From: Anaerolineae bacterium UTCFX2 | GTDB taxonomy: Bacteria > Chloroflexota > Anaerolineae > Anaerolineales > UBA4823 | Length of the DNA: 53,051 bases | Direction: 5' to 3' | Assembly (NCBI GenBank): GCA_002050125.1 | Contig: MWTA01000016.1 | Location: forward strand, 1-53,051 | Shown here: one piece after another, positions 35,176 through 43,634 of the stretch | Position numbering within the stretch: position 1 is the first letter of the stretch | How the letters are laid out: each line of letters starts with the position of its first letter | Notes under the pieces: generated by a model | What the model saw: the letters and a program-made list of their open reading frames with translations, nothing else | The model's database searches: none | What the model was told of the DNA's origin: nothing | Program-made: the position numbers and the translations under genes

Positions 35176-35604
35176 ATGAACAGAGAAGATCGTCCGATCC
35201 TTTTGGTTGAAGACAACCCAATGGATGTTGACCTGACCCAGCGGGCTTTCAAGCGGAAGAAAGTACCCAATCCCATTCATATTGCCTGGGATGGCGAACA
35301 GGCGCTTTCATTCATTTCGCGTTGGGACTCCGGTGAAAGCACGCCGCTGTTGATCCTTTTGGACCTGAAACTGCCCAAGATGGATGGCTTTGAAGTTCTG
35401 CGAGTCTTCAAAGATCATCCTGAGTATAGAAATATCCCTGTGGTGATACTTTCCACTTCAACGGAGGAGAACGATGTTCGTTCCGCATACCAGGGAGGGG
35501 CGAATTCCTATCTATCAAAACCGGTAGATTTTGAGACATTTGTGCAGACGGTTGGAAATATCCAGGTTTACTGGTGTCAGCTCAACATACCCGCGCAGCA
35601 ATGA
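35176..35604 (+). CDS. Single-domain response regulator (Rcp1-like), copy 1
   Basis: A 142-aa receiver domain without an output domain. The acidic pocket VEDNPMDVDL, phosphoacceptor Asp63 (LLDLKLPKMDGFEV), Ser/Thr in VILSTSTEE, and Lys in YLSKPVD are all present. Its sequence type matches the Rcp1/CheY-like regulators that pair with phytochrome-type kinases, though no phytochrome is in the window; the divergent cyclic-nucleotide kinase is the probable partner. Overlaps the next gene by 4 nt. Confidence 0.93.
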   Translation: MNREDRPILLVEDNPMDVDLTQRAFKRKKVPNPIHIAWDGEQALSFISRWDSGESTPLLILLDLKLPKMDGFEVLRVFKDHPEYRNIPVVILSTSTEENDVRSAYQGGANSYLSKPVDFETFVQTVGNIQVYWCQLNIPAQQ

Positions 35605-36038
35605 CCCGCAATCAGGACCTGCACATGAGCCAATCGATCAAACCGTTGCTGTTGGTCGAAGATAACCCGATGGACGTCGACCTGACATTGCGCGCGTTCT
35701 CAAAGCATGGTTTCGCTCATCCGATTGTGGTCGCCCGCGACGGGGAGGAAGCGGTCGCATTGATCCCACGCTGGAAATCGGGCGAGACGCTCCCCTTTGT
35801 CATTCTCTTAGACATAAATTTACCAAAAATAAATGGCATCGAAGTCTTGCAAGCCTACCGGATGCATGAAATCACGCGCCAAATTCCCGTGATCCTGCTC
35901 TATGGCTCAGAGGAGGACCAAAAGATTCGTCGCCTTAGCCAGTTCGGCGAAATGCCTTATCTGACCAAACCAATAAAAGTCGAGGAATTCCAACAACTTA
36001 TCCGCGAGATCGGCATCGCTGACGGGCGGGGGGATTGA
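35601..36038 (+). CDS. Single-domain response regulator (Rcp1-like), copy 2
   Basis: A 145-aa receiver-only paralogue of the previous gene, with the same opening LLLVEDNPMDVDLT and phosphoacceptor in LLDINLPKINGIEV and Lys in YLTKPIK. The switch Ser/Thr region is altered (VILLYGSEED in place of VILSTSTEE), so its activation may differ. ATG 35601 overlaps the preceding stop (ATGA); an ATG at 35625 with AGGAC before it is an alternative. Two receivers in tandem suggest a branched phosphotransfer or a phosphate sink. Confidence 0.9.
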   Translation: MTRNQDLHMSQSIKPLLLVEDNPMDVDLTLRAFSKHGFAHPIVVARDGEEAVALIPRWKSGETLPFVILLDINLPKINGIEVLQAYRMHEITRQIPVILLYGSEEDQKIRRLSQFGEMPYLTKPIKVEEFQQLIREIGIADGRGD

Positions 36039-36283
36039 AGGAATCGGCTGGAGTTGAATTGCAGGACCCTGCGTGAGGTTTTTGCAAAGGGTTGTGGTAA
36101 ACTCACGACTGTGAACGCTTTCTGGCGCTTGCCAGCGATCATCCCTGCGTGTGTGCCAAGCCCTGGCGCTGAGTTTTCGGTCTGGTGAAGCTGGGATTCG
36201 ATTTGCGTTTCTCATGCGCAATCATCGCTCTCTGGACCAGGCTCAGAGGGCGAATTGTTTTATAGAAGGCGAGGAGTATGCCG

Positions 36284-38053
36284 ATGAGGATGAGCAATCT
36301 TTTCGGTCAAACGTTGCGGGATATCCCCAGCGAAGCGGAGGTGACCAGCCACCAGCTCTTGCTGCGGGCGGGATTTATCCGCCAATTAGCGGCGGGCATT
36401 TTTTCGTATCTGCCGCTTGCTAGAAGGTCGCTGGCAAAAATCGAAGCCATCGCGCGTGAGGAAATGGAATCGATTGGCGGTCAGGAGATCAACATGCCGG
36501 TTGTGCATCCAGCAGATTTGTGGAAAGAAACCGGTCGTTGGTATGAAATCGACGCTGAAATGAGCCGTTTCAAAGACCGCAACGATCGGGAGATGGTCCT
36601 GGCAATGACCCACGAAGAAGTCGTTGCCGATCTCGTGCGGCAGGAAATTCGGTCCTACCGGCAACTGCCGCGGCTGGTTTTCCAGATCCAGACCAAATGG
36701 CGGGATGACCCGCGGCCGCGCGCCGGCTTGATTCGCGCCCGGGAATTTTCGATGAAGGACAGCTACAGCCTGGACGCCGACTGGGAAGGACTGGACCGCC
36801 AGTACCAGGCGCATTTCGAAGCTTATCACCGGATTTTTCAGCGCTGCGGGCTGCCGGTCATCGCAGTGAGCGCCGACGTGGGGATGATGGGCGGGAAAGC
36901 CGCCCACGAATTCATGACGCTGACGTCGGTTGGAGAAGATACGATATTGATCTGTGACGCTTGCGGTTATAAAGCCAACCGGCAGATCGCGGCGTATAAG
37001 AAGTCCGTCCCCGACCGGGAGGTTTTGCTGCCGATTGAAAAGGTCGCGACCCCGGATACGAAGACGATCGAGGATTTGGCGAATTACCTGGCGGTCTCTA
37101 AAGCGCGCACCGCTAAGGCGGTTTTCCTGATCGCATCCATTGCCGAACGTTCCGAGGTGCATGAGCAATTCGTGTTTGCGATCGTTCGCGGGGATCGGGA
37201 GGTGAATGAATATAAACTCGCCAATGCGATCAAAGCCCGGTCGCTCCGACCGGCGACTGAAGAAGAGATCCGCAACACCGGCGCGGTGCCGGGATACGCT
37301 TCTCCGATAGGTCTGAGCGGGGTGTTCGTGGTCGTGGACGATCAGGTTGCAGATTCTCCTAATCTAGTCGCGGGAGCCAACGTAGAAGGCTACCACCTAA
37401 AGAATGTGAATTATCCGCGGGATTACCAGGCTGATCTGGTTGCGGATATTACAACAGCCCAGTCTGATGACGGCTGTCCGCAGTGCGCTTCATCTTTGAA
37501 AGCGGTGCGGGGGGTTGAGGTGGGCAATATTTTCAAACTCGGCGCCTGGTATAGCGAGGCGATGGGCTGTCATTATCTCGATACACAGGGTCAGTCCAAG
37601 CCCGTGATTATGGGTTCGTATGGGATCGGGCTTGGTCGTTTGCTTGGCTGTCTGGCAGAGATCCATTACGACGAGCATGGTTTGATCTGGCCCGTTTCCG
37701 TTGCGCCGTTTCAGGTTCACCTTGTCGTCTTGGTTGGAAAAGGCGATTCCGAGTCGCTGGACGTTGCAGAGCGCCTGTACAACCAGCTTCAGCAAGCTAG
37801 CATCGAAGCCCTGTACGATGACCGCCAGGAAAGCCCCGGCGTGAAATTCAATGACGCCGACCTGATCGGAATCCCGATCCGGCTGACCGTAAGCGCGCGG
37901 GCGCGGCAGGCAGGCGGGATCGAATTCAAGCGTCGAGACCAAGCAGAGAAACAGATTGTGGCGGATGATGAGGTGATTGCATTCGTGCAAAAGACCCTGC
38001 GCCTGCTCTATCAAGAGCTGGAAGCGGGGCGCGCATCTGAGGCTCAGACGTGA
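36284..38053 (+). CDS. proS: Prolyl-tRNA synthetase, bacterial type
   Basis: A class II synthetase charging tRNA-Pro, 589 aa and complete. Class II motifs: motif 1 region REEMESIGGQEINMPVV, motif 2 FQIQTKWRDDPRPR then REFSMKDSYS, motif 3 GSYGIGLGRLLG. The INS editing domain, which clears mischarged alanine, lies between motifs 2 and 3 (about 225-385, including ARTAKAVFLIA). Three in-frame ATGs lie close together; I use 36284 because GAGGAG at 36271-36276 is 7 nt upstream, whereas ATG 36278 would leave one base. The 245-base upstream gap shows no T-box motif or other element I can name. Confidence 0.96.
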   Translation: MRMSNLFGQTLRDIPSEAEVTSHQLLLRAGFIRQLAAGIFSYLPLARRSLAKIEAIAREEMESIGGQEINMPVVHPADLWKETGRWYEIDAEMSRFKDRNDREMVLAMTHEEVVADLVRQEIRSYRQLPRLVFQIQTKWRDDPRPRAGLIRAREFSMKDSYSLDADWEGLDRQYQAHFEAYHRIFQRCGLPVIAVSADVGMMGGKAAHEFMTLTSVGEDTILICDACGYKANRQIAAYKKSVPDREVLLPIEKVATPDTKTIEDLANYLAVSKARTAKAVFLIASIAERSEVHEQFVFAIVRGDREVNEYKLANAIKARSLRPATEEEIRNTGAVPGYASPIGLSGVFVVVDDQVADSPNLVAGANVEGYHLKNVNYPRDYQADLVADITTAQSDDGCPQCASSLKAVRGVEVGNIFKLGAWYSEAMGCHYLDTQGQSKPVIMGSYGIGLGRLLGCLAEIHYDEHGLIWPVSVAPFQVHLVVLVGKGDSESLDVAERLYNQLQQASIEALYDDRQESPGVKFNDADLIGIPIRLTVSARARQAGGIEFKRRDQAEKQIVADDEVIAFVQKTLRLLYQELEAGRASEAQT

Positions 38054-38143
38054 AAGGCGATTGACATCTGCTGGTCAGGCGCCTCGCAGGCGTTCACTCC
38101 GCTGGGATGGCAAGTGGATTACCAACAGATTTCGGGGGAGAGG

Positions 38144-39364
38144 TCATCTACCCAAGAACGCTTCGCGCACAGCTTCATAAGCCGGCTTGGGCGCGCCATT
38201 GACGTCGAACAGCAAGGGTGCGTCCGGGTTCCCGGTCCAATAAGGGATCCAGGAGTAGCGGTCGGTCAGCCCCCAGGTGACGAAAGCCCGGCAGCGCGGG
38301 AAATCCAGGCAGGTTGAGATCACCTGGCGGTAGACCTCCGCCTGGGCAGCCAGCCTGACCGGTTCGGGATCCGAGGAAGTTTGGAGCCGCACGTCGATTT
38401 CGGTGATGTGAACTTCCAAGCCCAGATCGGTCAAGCGCCGGATGTTCGCAGCCAGGTCGGAAGGGGGAGGGGACTGGTAAAGGTCGGTGTGCATCTGGAG
38501 ACCGATGCCGTCGAGCGGAATGCTCTGCCGGATCATCTCCTGTGCCAGCATATAAATTGCCTGCGATTTAGGGTTAAGTCCCTCGCCTCCATTGTCATTG
38601 TAGAACAGCCGCGCGCTGGGATCGGCTTCGCGCGCCCACTGGAAAGCCATCGCGATGTATTCGGGCCCGATTCTTTCCATCCAAAAGGTGTTTCTGAGCG
38701 TACCGTCATCATTCACGGCTTCATTGACCACGTCCCAGGCGTATATGACCCCCTGGTAATGCTGGAGGACGGTCTTGATATGAACGCATAAAATGTTCAT
38801 CCATTCGGAGCGGGTATGTTCAGCCTGGGTGACCCATTCGGGCATCTGTAAATCCCATACCAGCACGTGTCCGCGCACGCTCATGTTGTGCTGGCGGGCA
38901 AAATCGATCAGTTGGTCACCGGGCGAAAAATCGTATTGCTCCGGCTGAGGATGAATGACCTCCCATTTCATTGCGTTTTCGGGCGTGACCAGGTTGAATT
39001 CGCGCGCCAAAAGCTGGCTGTAATTCGAGTCTTTCAACAGTTCTGGCGCGGCTGCGACGCCGATGAACCTTCCCTGGCGTGAGGCAAGCTCACGCAGAGA
39101 AGCTGCCGCGGGGGTTTGGGTGTAATCGGGCGGTTGAACTTTGGACTGGTATGGGGCGACACCCGGCGCAGGCTGACAGCCTGGAAAGCGCCCCGGAGTA
39201 TAAGCGGGTGGATCGAACGTGGGCGTGGCTTTGCCATTTGATTGATTGTTGTTGTTTGCGACTATGGAAGAACGCCCGGTGAGAATATCTTTCCCCGAAT
39301 AGCTGCAGGCGGAAAATAAAACGACGCCCAGTAAAATAATAGCCAAGGACGATTTCATTGCCAT
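38144..39364 (-). CDS. GH10 endo-1,4-beta-xylanase lipoprotein
   Basis: A 406-aa secreted lipoprotein: signal peptide with lipobox LFSAC (Cys about 20), a short low-complexity linker, then one GH10 barrel. The acid/base Glu is in YAWDVVNEAVNDD, the nucleophile Glu in LEVHITEIDVRL, and RGHVLVW is the usual GH10 strand. The enzyme would be anchored on the outer face of the membrane and cut xylan or related hemicellulose, fitting a fermentative polysaccharide user. No other glycoside hydrolase or sugar transporter is next to it. Convergent with proS, 90 nt apart, with no clear terminator between them. Confidence 0.92.
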   Translation of the reverse strand: MAMKSSLAIILLGVVLFSACSYSGKDILTGRSSIVANNNNQSNGKATPTFDPPAYTPGRFPGCQPAPGVAPYQSKVQPPDYTQTPAAASLRELASRQGRFIGVAAAPELLKDSNYSQLLAREFNLVTPENAMKWEVIHPQPEQYDFSPGDQLIDFARQHNMSVRGHVLVWDLQMPEWVTQAEHTRSEWMNILCVHIKTVLQHYQGVIYAWDVVNEAVNDDGTLRNTFWMERIGPEYIAMAFQWAREADPSARLFYNDNGGEGLNPKSQAIYMLAQEMIRQSIPLDGIGLQMHTDLYQSPPPSDLAANIRRLTDLGLEVHITEIDVRLQTSSDPEPVRLAAQAEVYRQVISTCLDFPRCRAFVTWGLTDRYSWIPYWTGNPDAPLLFDVNGAPKPAYEAVREAFLGR

Positions 39365-39428
39365 AGGTCGGCGCAGCCGGTTGACTCTGTTTCCAGAAAT
39401 CGGATGGTTTTCCAGCGCAAGCCTCTGT

Positions 39429-40205
39429 TTATGGAAATAGGTTGAATGGATCGGGGACGCCGCGGTAGATGCGGTTCAGAATCTCCATCTCGCGGCTCTG
39501 GATCGTGTTTAGAAACAGGTGCACATCCGGCATGCGTTTGCTCGCCTCGACGCCGCGCTGCAGAAACGTATGCAGATCCGACCACCCCAGCTTTTCCAGC
39601 GGGGTTTTCGACAGCCGCAGACCGGTGCGAAAAACCAGGCTGCGCGCGCCCTTGACCGCCTGGCTCATAAGGGCGTGAACCAACTCGATCTGTTCGACCC
39701 GCTGATCGTAGTTATCACACTCTACATAAGCTTGGATGTATTGCGCCTCGCTGATTTCCGAAAAATCACCGTTCTTTTCCAGAAGGAGCCTGAGCAATTT
39801 GAGGTCCAGGTCATCGGTGAGGCGGGTCAGATAGATCGCGCCGCCCAACAGGGTCAACGCGCTTTCCGGCAGGTAGCGTGCCAGGATTGCGTAAATCCGC
39901 TCTGCATCCCTGTCGCGCTGGCTGAAATCGAAGGGGGCGTAAAGTTCCTCCAGGACGAACAGACAAGCCAGGCGGTAGCCGGGATCGGCTAGCAAATCGG
40001 CGTATGTGTGGTTCAGCCGTTCCGATTGCCAGGCGCGCAGCATTTTCAGATGAGCATCCAAGGCGCCGTTAGGCTGCGCCAGTCTTCTGGAAGCCTCCGC
40101 GCTCTGAAGGCTGTGAATCAACCTGAGAAATTCCTGTGGAGAGATCGCGTTCGATTCCATAATCGTGTCCAGGCTGGCGCTTCGATCGCCAACCAGAATA
40201 TCCAT
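39429..40205 (-). CDS. Protein of unknown function (258 aa, all-helical)
   Basis: I do not recognise this protein. It is soluble and predicted helical, with charged repeats and no Cys clusters or membrane segments. Notable stretches are ARYLPESALTLLGGAIYLTRL near the middle and the C-terminal LFLNTIQSREMEILNRIYRG. It lies 64 nt upstream of the xylanase on the same strand and could share its transcript. Divergent from the patatin gene. The open frame, its codon pattern similar to the neighbours, and its length argue that it is real. Confidence 0.7.
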   Translation of the reverse strand: MDILVGDRSASLDTIMESNAISPQEFLRLIHSLQSAEASRRLAQPNGALDAHLKMLRAWQSERLNHTYADLLADPGYRLACLFVLEELYAPFDFSQRDRDAERIYAILARYLPESALTLLGGAIYLTRLTDDLDLKLLRLLLEKNGDFSEISEAQYIQAYVECDNYDQRVEQIELVHALMSQAVKGARSLVFRTGLRLSKTPLEKLGWSDLHTFLQRGVEASKRMPDVHLFLNTIQSREMEILNRIYRGVPDPFNLFP

Positions 40206-40274
40206 GCGGGCGCTGCTGCAAGCGCATTTTGTCGGCGCTGCCGCATGGTATTTCGCGCATCGAGCGATATGGAT

Positions 40275-40280
40275 TATACT
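40275..40280 (+). promoter_or_regulatory. Possible -10 of the patatin gene
   Basis: TATACT about 50 nt upstream of the patatin start, in the divergent interval 40206-40331. The -35 region is poor, so confidence is low. Confidence 0.3.
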
Positions 40281-40331
40281 CGGACTGGTTCAAGATAATT
40301 ACACCCATCGATCGTGAGGGAGGAATCGTCA

Positions 40332-41204
40332 ATGGACATCAGTCTGGCTCTTGGAGGGGGCGGTTCAAAAGGGATCGCCCATCTGGGCGTGTTGCTCTTC
40401 CTGGAAGAGAAGGGCTATCGGGTGCGCGCGATTGCCGGGACAAGCGCGGGAGGGATCATTGCGGCGATTTACGCCGCGGGATATTCGCCGTCTGAGATAT
40501 TGGCGCGTTTCATCGAGGTAGATCAAACGGCACTCTATAGTAAGCGACCGGGTGATTGGCCTTCGATTTTAGGTATAGAGGGCATCAATCGAGTTTTACA
40601 AGACTTTCTCGGTGATCGTTCGTTCGACGACCTCGTGATCTCTTGCGCCCTGACTGCGGTGGATTTGGATACTGAGGAAGAAGTGATTCTGCGTCAGGGA
40701 CGGGTTGTTGATGCTGTGCTCGCGACGATGGCGCTGCCTGGGATCTTCCCGCCGCAAATCTGGGACGGACATCATCTTGTCGATGGCGGGTTAGCGGATC
40801 CCGTTCCGGTGATGCCTGTCCGCGCGCTGGCGCCGAAATTGCCCGTGGTGGCAGTAGCGCTCACCGATATTGCGCCGCAACCCGGCAATATCCTGGACCC
40901 GCCAGCCATGTTGAACGTCAATCCGCTGTTAAGAGAAATTGCCCGTTTGAGAGTCGCGCAGGCGTTCAATATCTTTCTGCGATCGGTCGCGATTGGAAGC
41001 CGGAATATCACGCTGCTGCGCCTGCAAATCGACCATCCCGAAGTCATCATCAATCCGGGGCTTTCGGATATTGGGATACTGGATCATGTAGATATCCTTG
41101 ACCTTGTAAGGCGGGGCCGGTTGGCTGCCCAGGAAGCTTTACCAGAATTGGAAAAAGCGAATCGCTGGTCGCAAAAGCTGGGGCGGATTTTGCGCTCTAA
41201 CTAA
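40332..41204 (+). CDS. Patatin-like phospholipase
   Basis: A 290-aa cytoplasmic or membrane-associated lipid acyl hydrolase. The oxyanion loop LGGGGSKGIAHLG, nucleophile elbow GTSAGG and the catalytic Asp in VDGGLADPVP form the Ser-Asp dyad. It belongs to the bacterial RssA/YlbK-like group by length. ATG 40332 is supported by GGGAGGA 8 nt upstream; the frame is open from 40314 but without a better start. No nearby type secretion genes, so it is probably housekeeping lipid turnover. Confidence 0.93.
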   Translation: MDISLALGGGGSKGIAHLGVLLFLEEKGYRVRAIAGTSAGGIIAAIYAAGYSPSEILARFIEVDQTALYSKRPGDWPSILGIEGINRVLQDFLGDRSFDDLVISCALTAVDLDTEEEVILRQGRVVDAVLATMALPGIFPPQIWDGHHLVDGGLADPVPVMPVRALAPKLPVVAVALTDIAPQPGNILDPPAMLNVNPLLREIARLRVAQAFNIFLRSVAIGSRNITLLRLQIDHPEVIINPGLSDIGILDHVDILDLVRRGRLAAQEALPELEKANRWSQKLGRILRSN

Positions 41205-41283
41205 AACCGTGTCCGGCGATCGTGAAACAATCAACAATCTTCCTCTTGTCCCTTTTAATGGAATGCGTTAGGATATTGCCGAT

Positions 41284-41691
41284 ATGCAAAGTGACCGCTT
41301 TCGTCGCCAAAGAATAGTCCTTATAGCCGGCGATATCATCGTTTTCGTTCTGGTGACGGTGTTCGGCTTTTCCACGCATGGGACGCTTGGTACTGCTGGT
41401 CTGCGTATCCTGGCGATCTTTGTGCCCTTCACGCTGGCGTGGTTTGCGGTTGGACCGCTGATGGGCGTCTATCGGTTTGAAATTGTGCAGAAACCAGCCT
41501 GGCTGTGGGTGCCTGCTTGGGCGACGCTGGTCGCCGCGCCGCTGGCAATCTTGCTCAGGGCAATTATTTTGAACGTGCCCATCCTGCCGTTGTTTGTGCT
41601 GATTATGGGCGGAGTGTCCGCGGCGGGGATATTGATCTGGAGAGGTCTGTTCTATTGGTTTTCTGTTCGCAGGAGCCAGTTCAATGGATGA
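41284..41691 (+). CDS. DUF3054 membrane protein
   Basis: A 135-aa integral membrane protein with four predicted helices. It shows the family hallmarks of an N-terminal AGDIIVFVLVTVFG, a PF..AW turn (VPFTLAWFAVGP) and the C-terminal GVSAAGILIWRGLF. No function is known for the family. Its 3' end overlaps the ECF sigma gene by 8 nt, so it may be co-transcribed with it. Confidence 0.82.
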   Translation: MQSDRFRRQRIVLIAGDIIVFVLVTVFGFSTHGTLGTAGLRILAIFVPFTLAWFAVGPLMGVYRFEIVQKPAWLWVPAWATLVAAPLAILLRAIILNVPILPLFVLIMGGVSAAGILIWRGLFYWFSVRRSQFNG

Positions 41692-42292
41692 AGCTGCGCT
41701 GATCCAGCTTGCCCGCGGGGGTGATCTAGATTCGTTCAACCGGCTGATACTGGCATACCAGGATATGGTGTACAACCAGGCGATGCGGATGATCAACGAG
41801 CCGAGCGTAGCTGAAGACGCCGCGCAGGATGCTTTTATCATCGCCTTCAGGAAGCTGGATACTTACCGAGGCGGTTCTTTTAAAGCATGGCTGCTGCGGA
41901 TTGTAACCAATCTATGTTACGATGAATTACGGCGCCGTAAACGCCGCCCGACAACGCCTTTGGAACCGGTGGACCAGGACGACGAAGAAATCGAATCCCC
42001 GCACTGGATTTCGGATGGCGCTGAGACGCCCGAAGATGCTGCGGTGCGTTCAGAGTTGAGGAGGGCGTTGCAAGGTTGTTTAGATGACCTCCCAACCGAA
42101 TTCAAAGCCATTGTGATTCTGGTCGATATCCAAGGACTTGATTATTCCGAAGCTGCAGAAGCGATTGGTTCTCCGTTGGGAACGGTCAAGAGCCGGCTGG
42201 CGCGGGCGCGCTTGCGCTTGCGCGATTGTTTACAGCTATTCTGGGAACTATTGCCCCCCTCCTATCGTCTTGGACAAGAGAGTGAATCATGA
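41684..42292 (+). CDS. ECF RNA polymerase sigma factor
   Basis: A 202-aa sigma-70 family ECF factor. Sigma2 (residues about 22-90: YQDMVYNQAMRMI, AEDAAQDAFIIAFRKL) contacts -10 DNA, and sigma4 (about 130-185: LPTEFKAIVILVDIQGLDYSEAAEAI, GTVKSRLARARLRLR) contacts -35 DNA. AGGAG precedes ATG 41684. Overlaps its putative anti-sigma gene by 4 nt (ATGA), the usual arrangement for a co-regulated pair. Confidence 0.94.
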   Translation: MDEAALIQLARGGDLDSFNRLILAYQDMVYNQAMRMINEPSVAEDAAQDAFIIAFRKLDTYRGGSFKAWLLRIVTNLCYDELRRRKRRPTTPLEPVDQDDEEIESPHWISDGAETPEDAAVRSELRRALQGCLDDLPTEFKAIVILVDIQGLDYSEAAEAIGSPLGTVKSRLARARLRLRDCLQLFWELLPPSYRLGQESES

Positions 42293-43086
42293 CGACCCGG
42301 ATTTCTCCCCGAGACTGGGAGGCGCTTTCCTCCTACCTGGATAATCAACTGAGCTCGATCGAACGCAATCGTTTAGAATTGCGGCTCGAGGTTGAGCCTG
42401 AGCTTCGCGGTGGGCTAAAAGAATTGCGCCGCACACGGTTGATCGTGCGGGAAGCGGGGCGTTACCGCGCGCCGCGCAATTTTACGCTTTCGCCCAGCAT
42501 GGTGGGTCAAAAACGAGGGACTTCACTCTCTTCCGGAGCATATCCTGTATTACGGTTGGCTTCTATGCTGGCAACGCTCTTTTTTGTCCTGATCACGGCT
42601 GGGAGTCTCGTTGCCCAGTTAACTCAATCTCCTCAAGCCATCGTTATGAGCTCGGAAAGGGAAAATGCGCTCAACGCGCCGGCTGTTGGCATGGGCGGCG
42701 GCGGCGGTTCTGGTGAAAGCGAAGCCCCGGCATTCGCGCTTGCTCCAACGCTCGAAATACAAACGGCTGAAATGGAGGCAGGAAGCCCCACTTCTGCGGC
42801 GGATGTCAGGGAAGTCACGCCCCTGGCTATCGAGCTAGCCACGCCTACGCCGCCCGCTATGGAGGCTTTTGCGGCGCCGTTGGAATCAGAAGCCACCGAT
42901 TCAGCCGCCGCCGGAGAAGAGCCGGCAGCCAAGGCGTATCTCGTCCAACCTGGGGCAGAGACCAAACCGCAAGCTGCAGGTCGAAATTACTTTACGTTCA
43001 TAATCGTCATTCAAGCGGCGCTTTTACTGTTAGCTTTGATCACCGGGGTTCTGGCTTATCTGGTGCGCAGAAATATAATCTCTTAA
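42289..43086 (+). CDS. Putative membrane anti-sigma factor
   Basis: A 265-aa protein coupled to the sigma gene. The N-terminus (WEALSSYLDNQLSSIERNRLELRLE) matches the helical sigma-binding domain of anti-sigma factors, but the zinc motif HxxxCxxC is absent, so it is the zinc-free type. Membrane helices lie at about 87-108 and 238-260, joined by a Pro/Ala/Glu-rich external loop of about 125 aa. The loop may be the site cut by regulated proteolysis. Role assigned by position plus N-terminal pattern. Confidence 0.75.
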   Translation: MTTRISPRDWEALSSYLDNQLSSIERNRLELRLEVEPELRGGLKELRRTRLIVREAGRYRAPRNFTLSPSMVGQKRGTSLSSGAYPVLRLASMLATLFFVLITAGSLVAQLTQSPQAIVMSSERENALNAPAVGMGGGGGSGESEAPAFALAPTLEIQTAEMEAGSPTSAADVREVTPLAIELATPTPPAMEAFAAPLESEATDSAAAGEEPAAKAYLVQPGAETKPQAAGRNYFTFIIVIQAALLLLALITGVLAYLVRRNIIS

Positions 43087-43106
43087 GCAGCCTTCTTCCA
43101 CATATT

Positions 43107-43604
43107 ATGTCGGCAATGCTAAACAACGAAGTTAATTTCTGCCTGCGCTGCGGCGCTCCTCTCAGCTTAAAGAAGTCGTTCGGCGCAGTCAGACCAACCT
43201 GCCCCGATTGCGGCTGGGTGTATTTCGCGGATCCCAAAGTCGCGGTGGCTGCAATTATTGAGCAAGACCAGCAGGTGCTGCTCGCCCGGCGCGCCAACGA
43301 CCCCTATCGAGGTCTTTGGACCTTGCCAGCCGGTTTTGTCGATGCGGGCGAAGACCCACGCGATACGGTTGTGCGCGAATGCCGGGAGGAGACGGGTTTA
43401 GAGGTGAGCGTGACCGATCTGGTGGATGTCATTGCTGGTCAGGAACACCCCCGCGGCGCGCACATTCTGATCGTATTTCGCGTCAATGTTCTTTCTGGGG
43501 AGCTTCGAGCAGGGGATGATGCCGACCAGCTCGGTTTCTTCCGCCTACAGGATCTGCCACCGCTGGCGTTCAAGTCCACCCGCCAGATTTTAGGCTTGCC
43601 CTGA
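43107..43604 (+). CDS. Nudix hydrolase with N-terminal zinc ribbon
   Basis: A 165-aa hydrolase of the NudC-like/ADP-ribose group. A zinc ribbon (FCLRCGAPL ... TCPDCGW) leads into the Nudix box at about 73-97, in which GFVDAGE...REEGL-type residues are complete (GX5EX7REUXEEXGU: GEDPRDTVVRECREETG). It hydrolyses nucleoside diphosphate-linked compounds; substrate not determined. It lies 20 nt after the anti-sigma gene and ends 30 nt from the convergent PBP homologue. Confidence 0.92.
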   Translation: MSAMLNNEVNFCLRCGAPLSLKKSFGAVRPTCPDCGWVYFADPKVAVAAIIEQDQQVLLARRANDPYRGLWTLPAGFVDAGEDPRDTVVRECREETGLEVSVTDLVDVIAGQEHPRGAHILIVFRVNVLSGELRAGDDADQLGFFRLQDLPPLAFKSTRQILGLP

Positions 43605-43634
43605 ATCAACCAGCTGTATTCGGGTCAGGGTTTT

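Noticed and set aside
36039-36283. T-box or other riboswitch before proS
   Set aside because: No T-box core sequence, specifier hairpin or terminator/antiterminator pair could be recognised.
36386-37168. 260-codon minus-strand open frame within proS
   Set aside because: Shadow of proS; the coding strand gives complete class II synthetase motifs.
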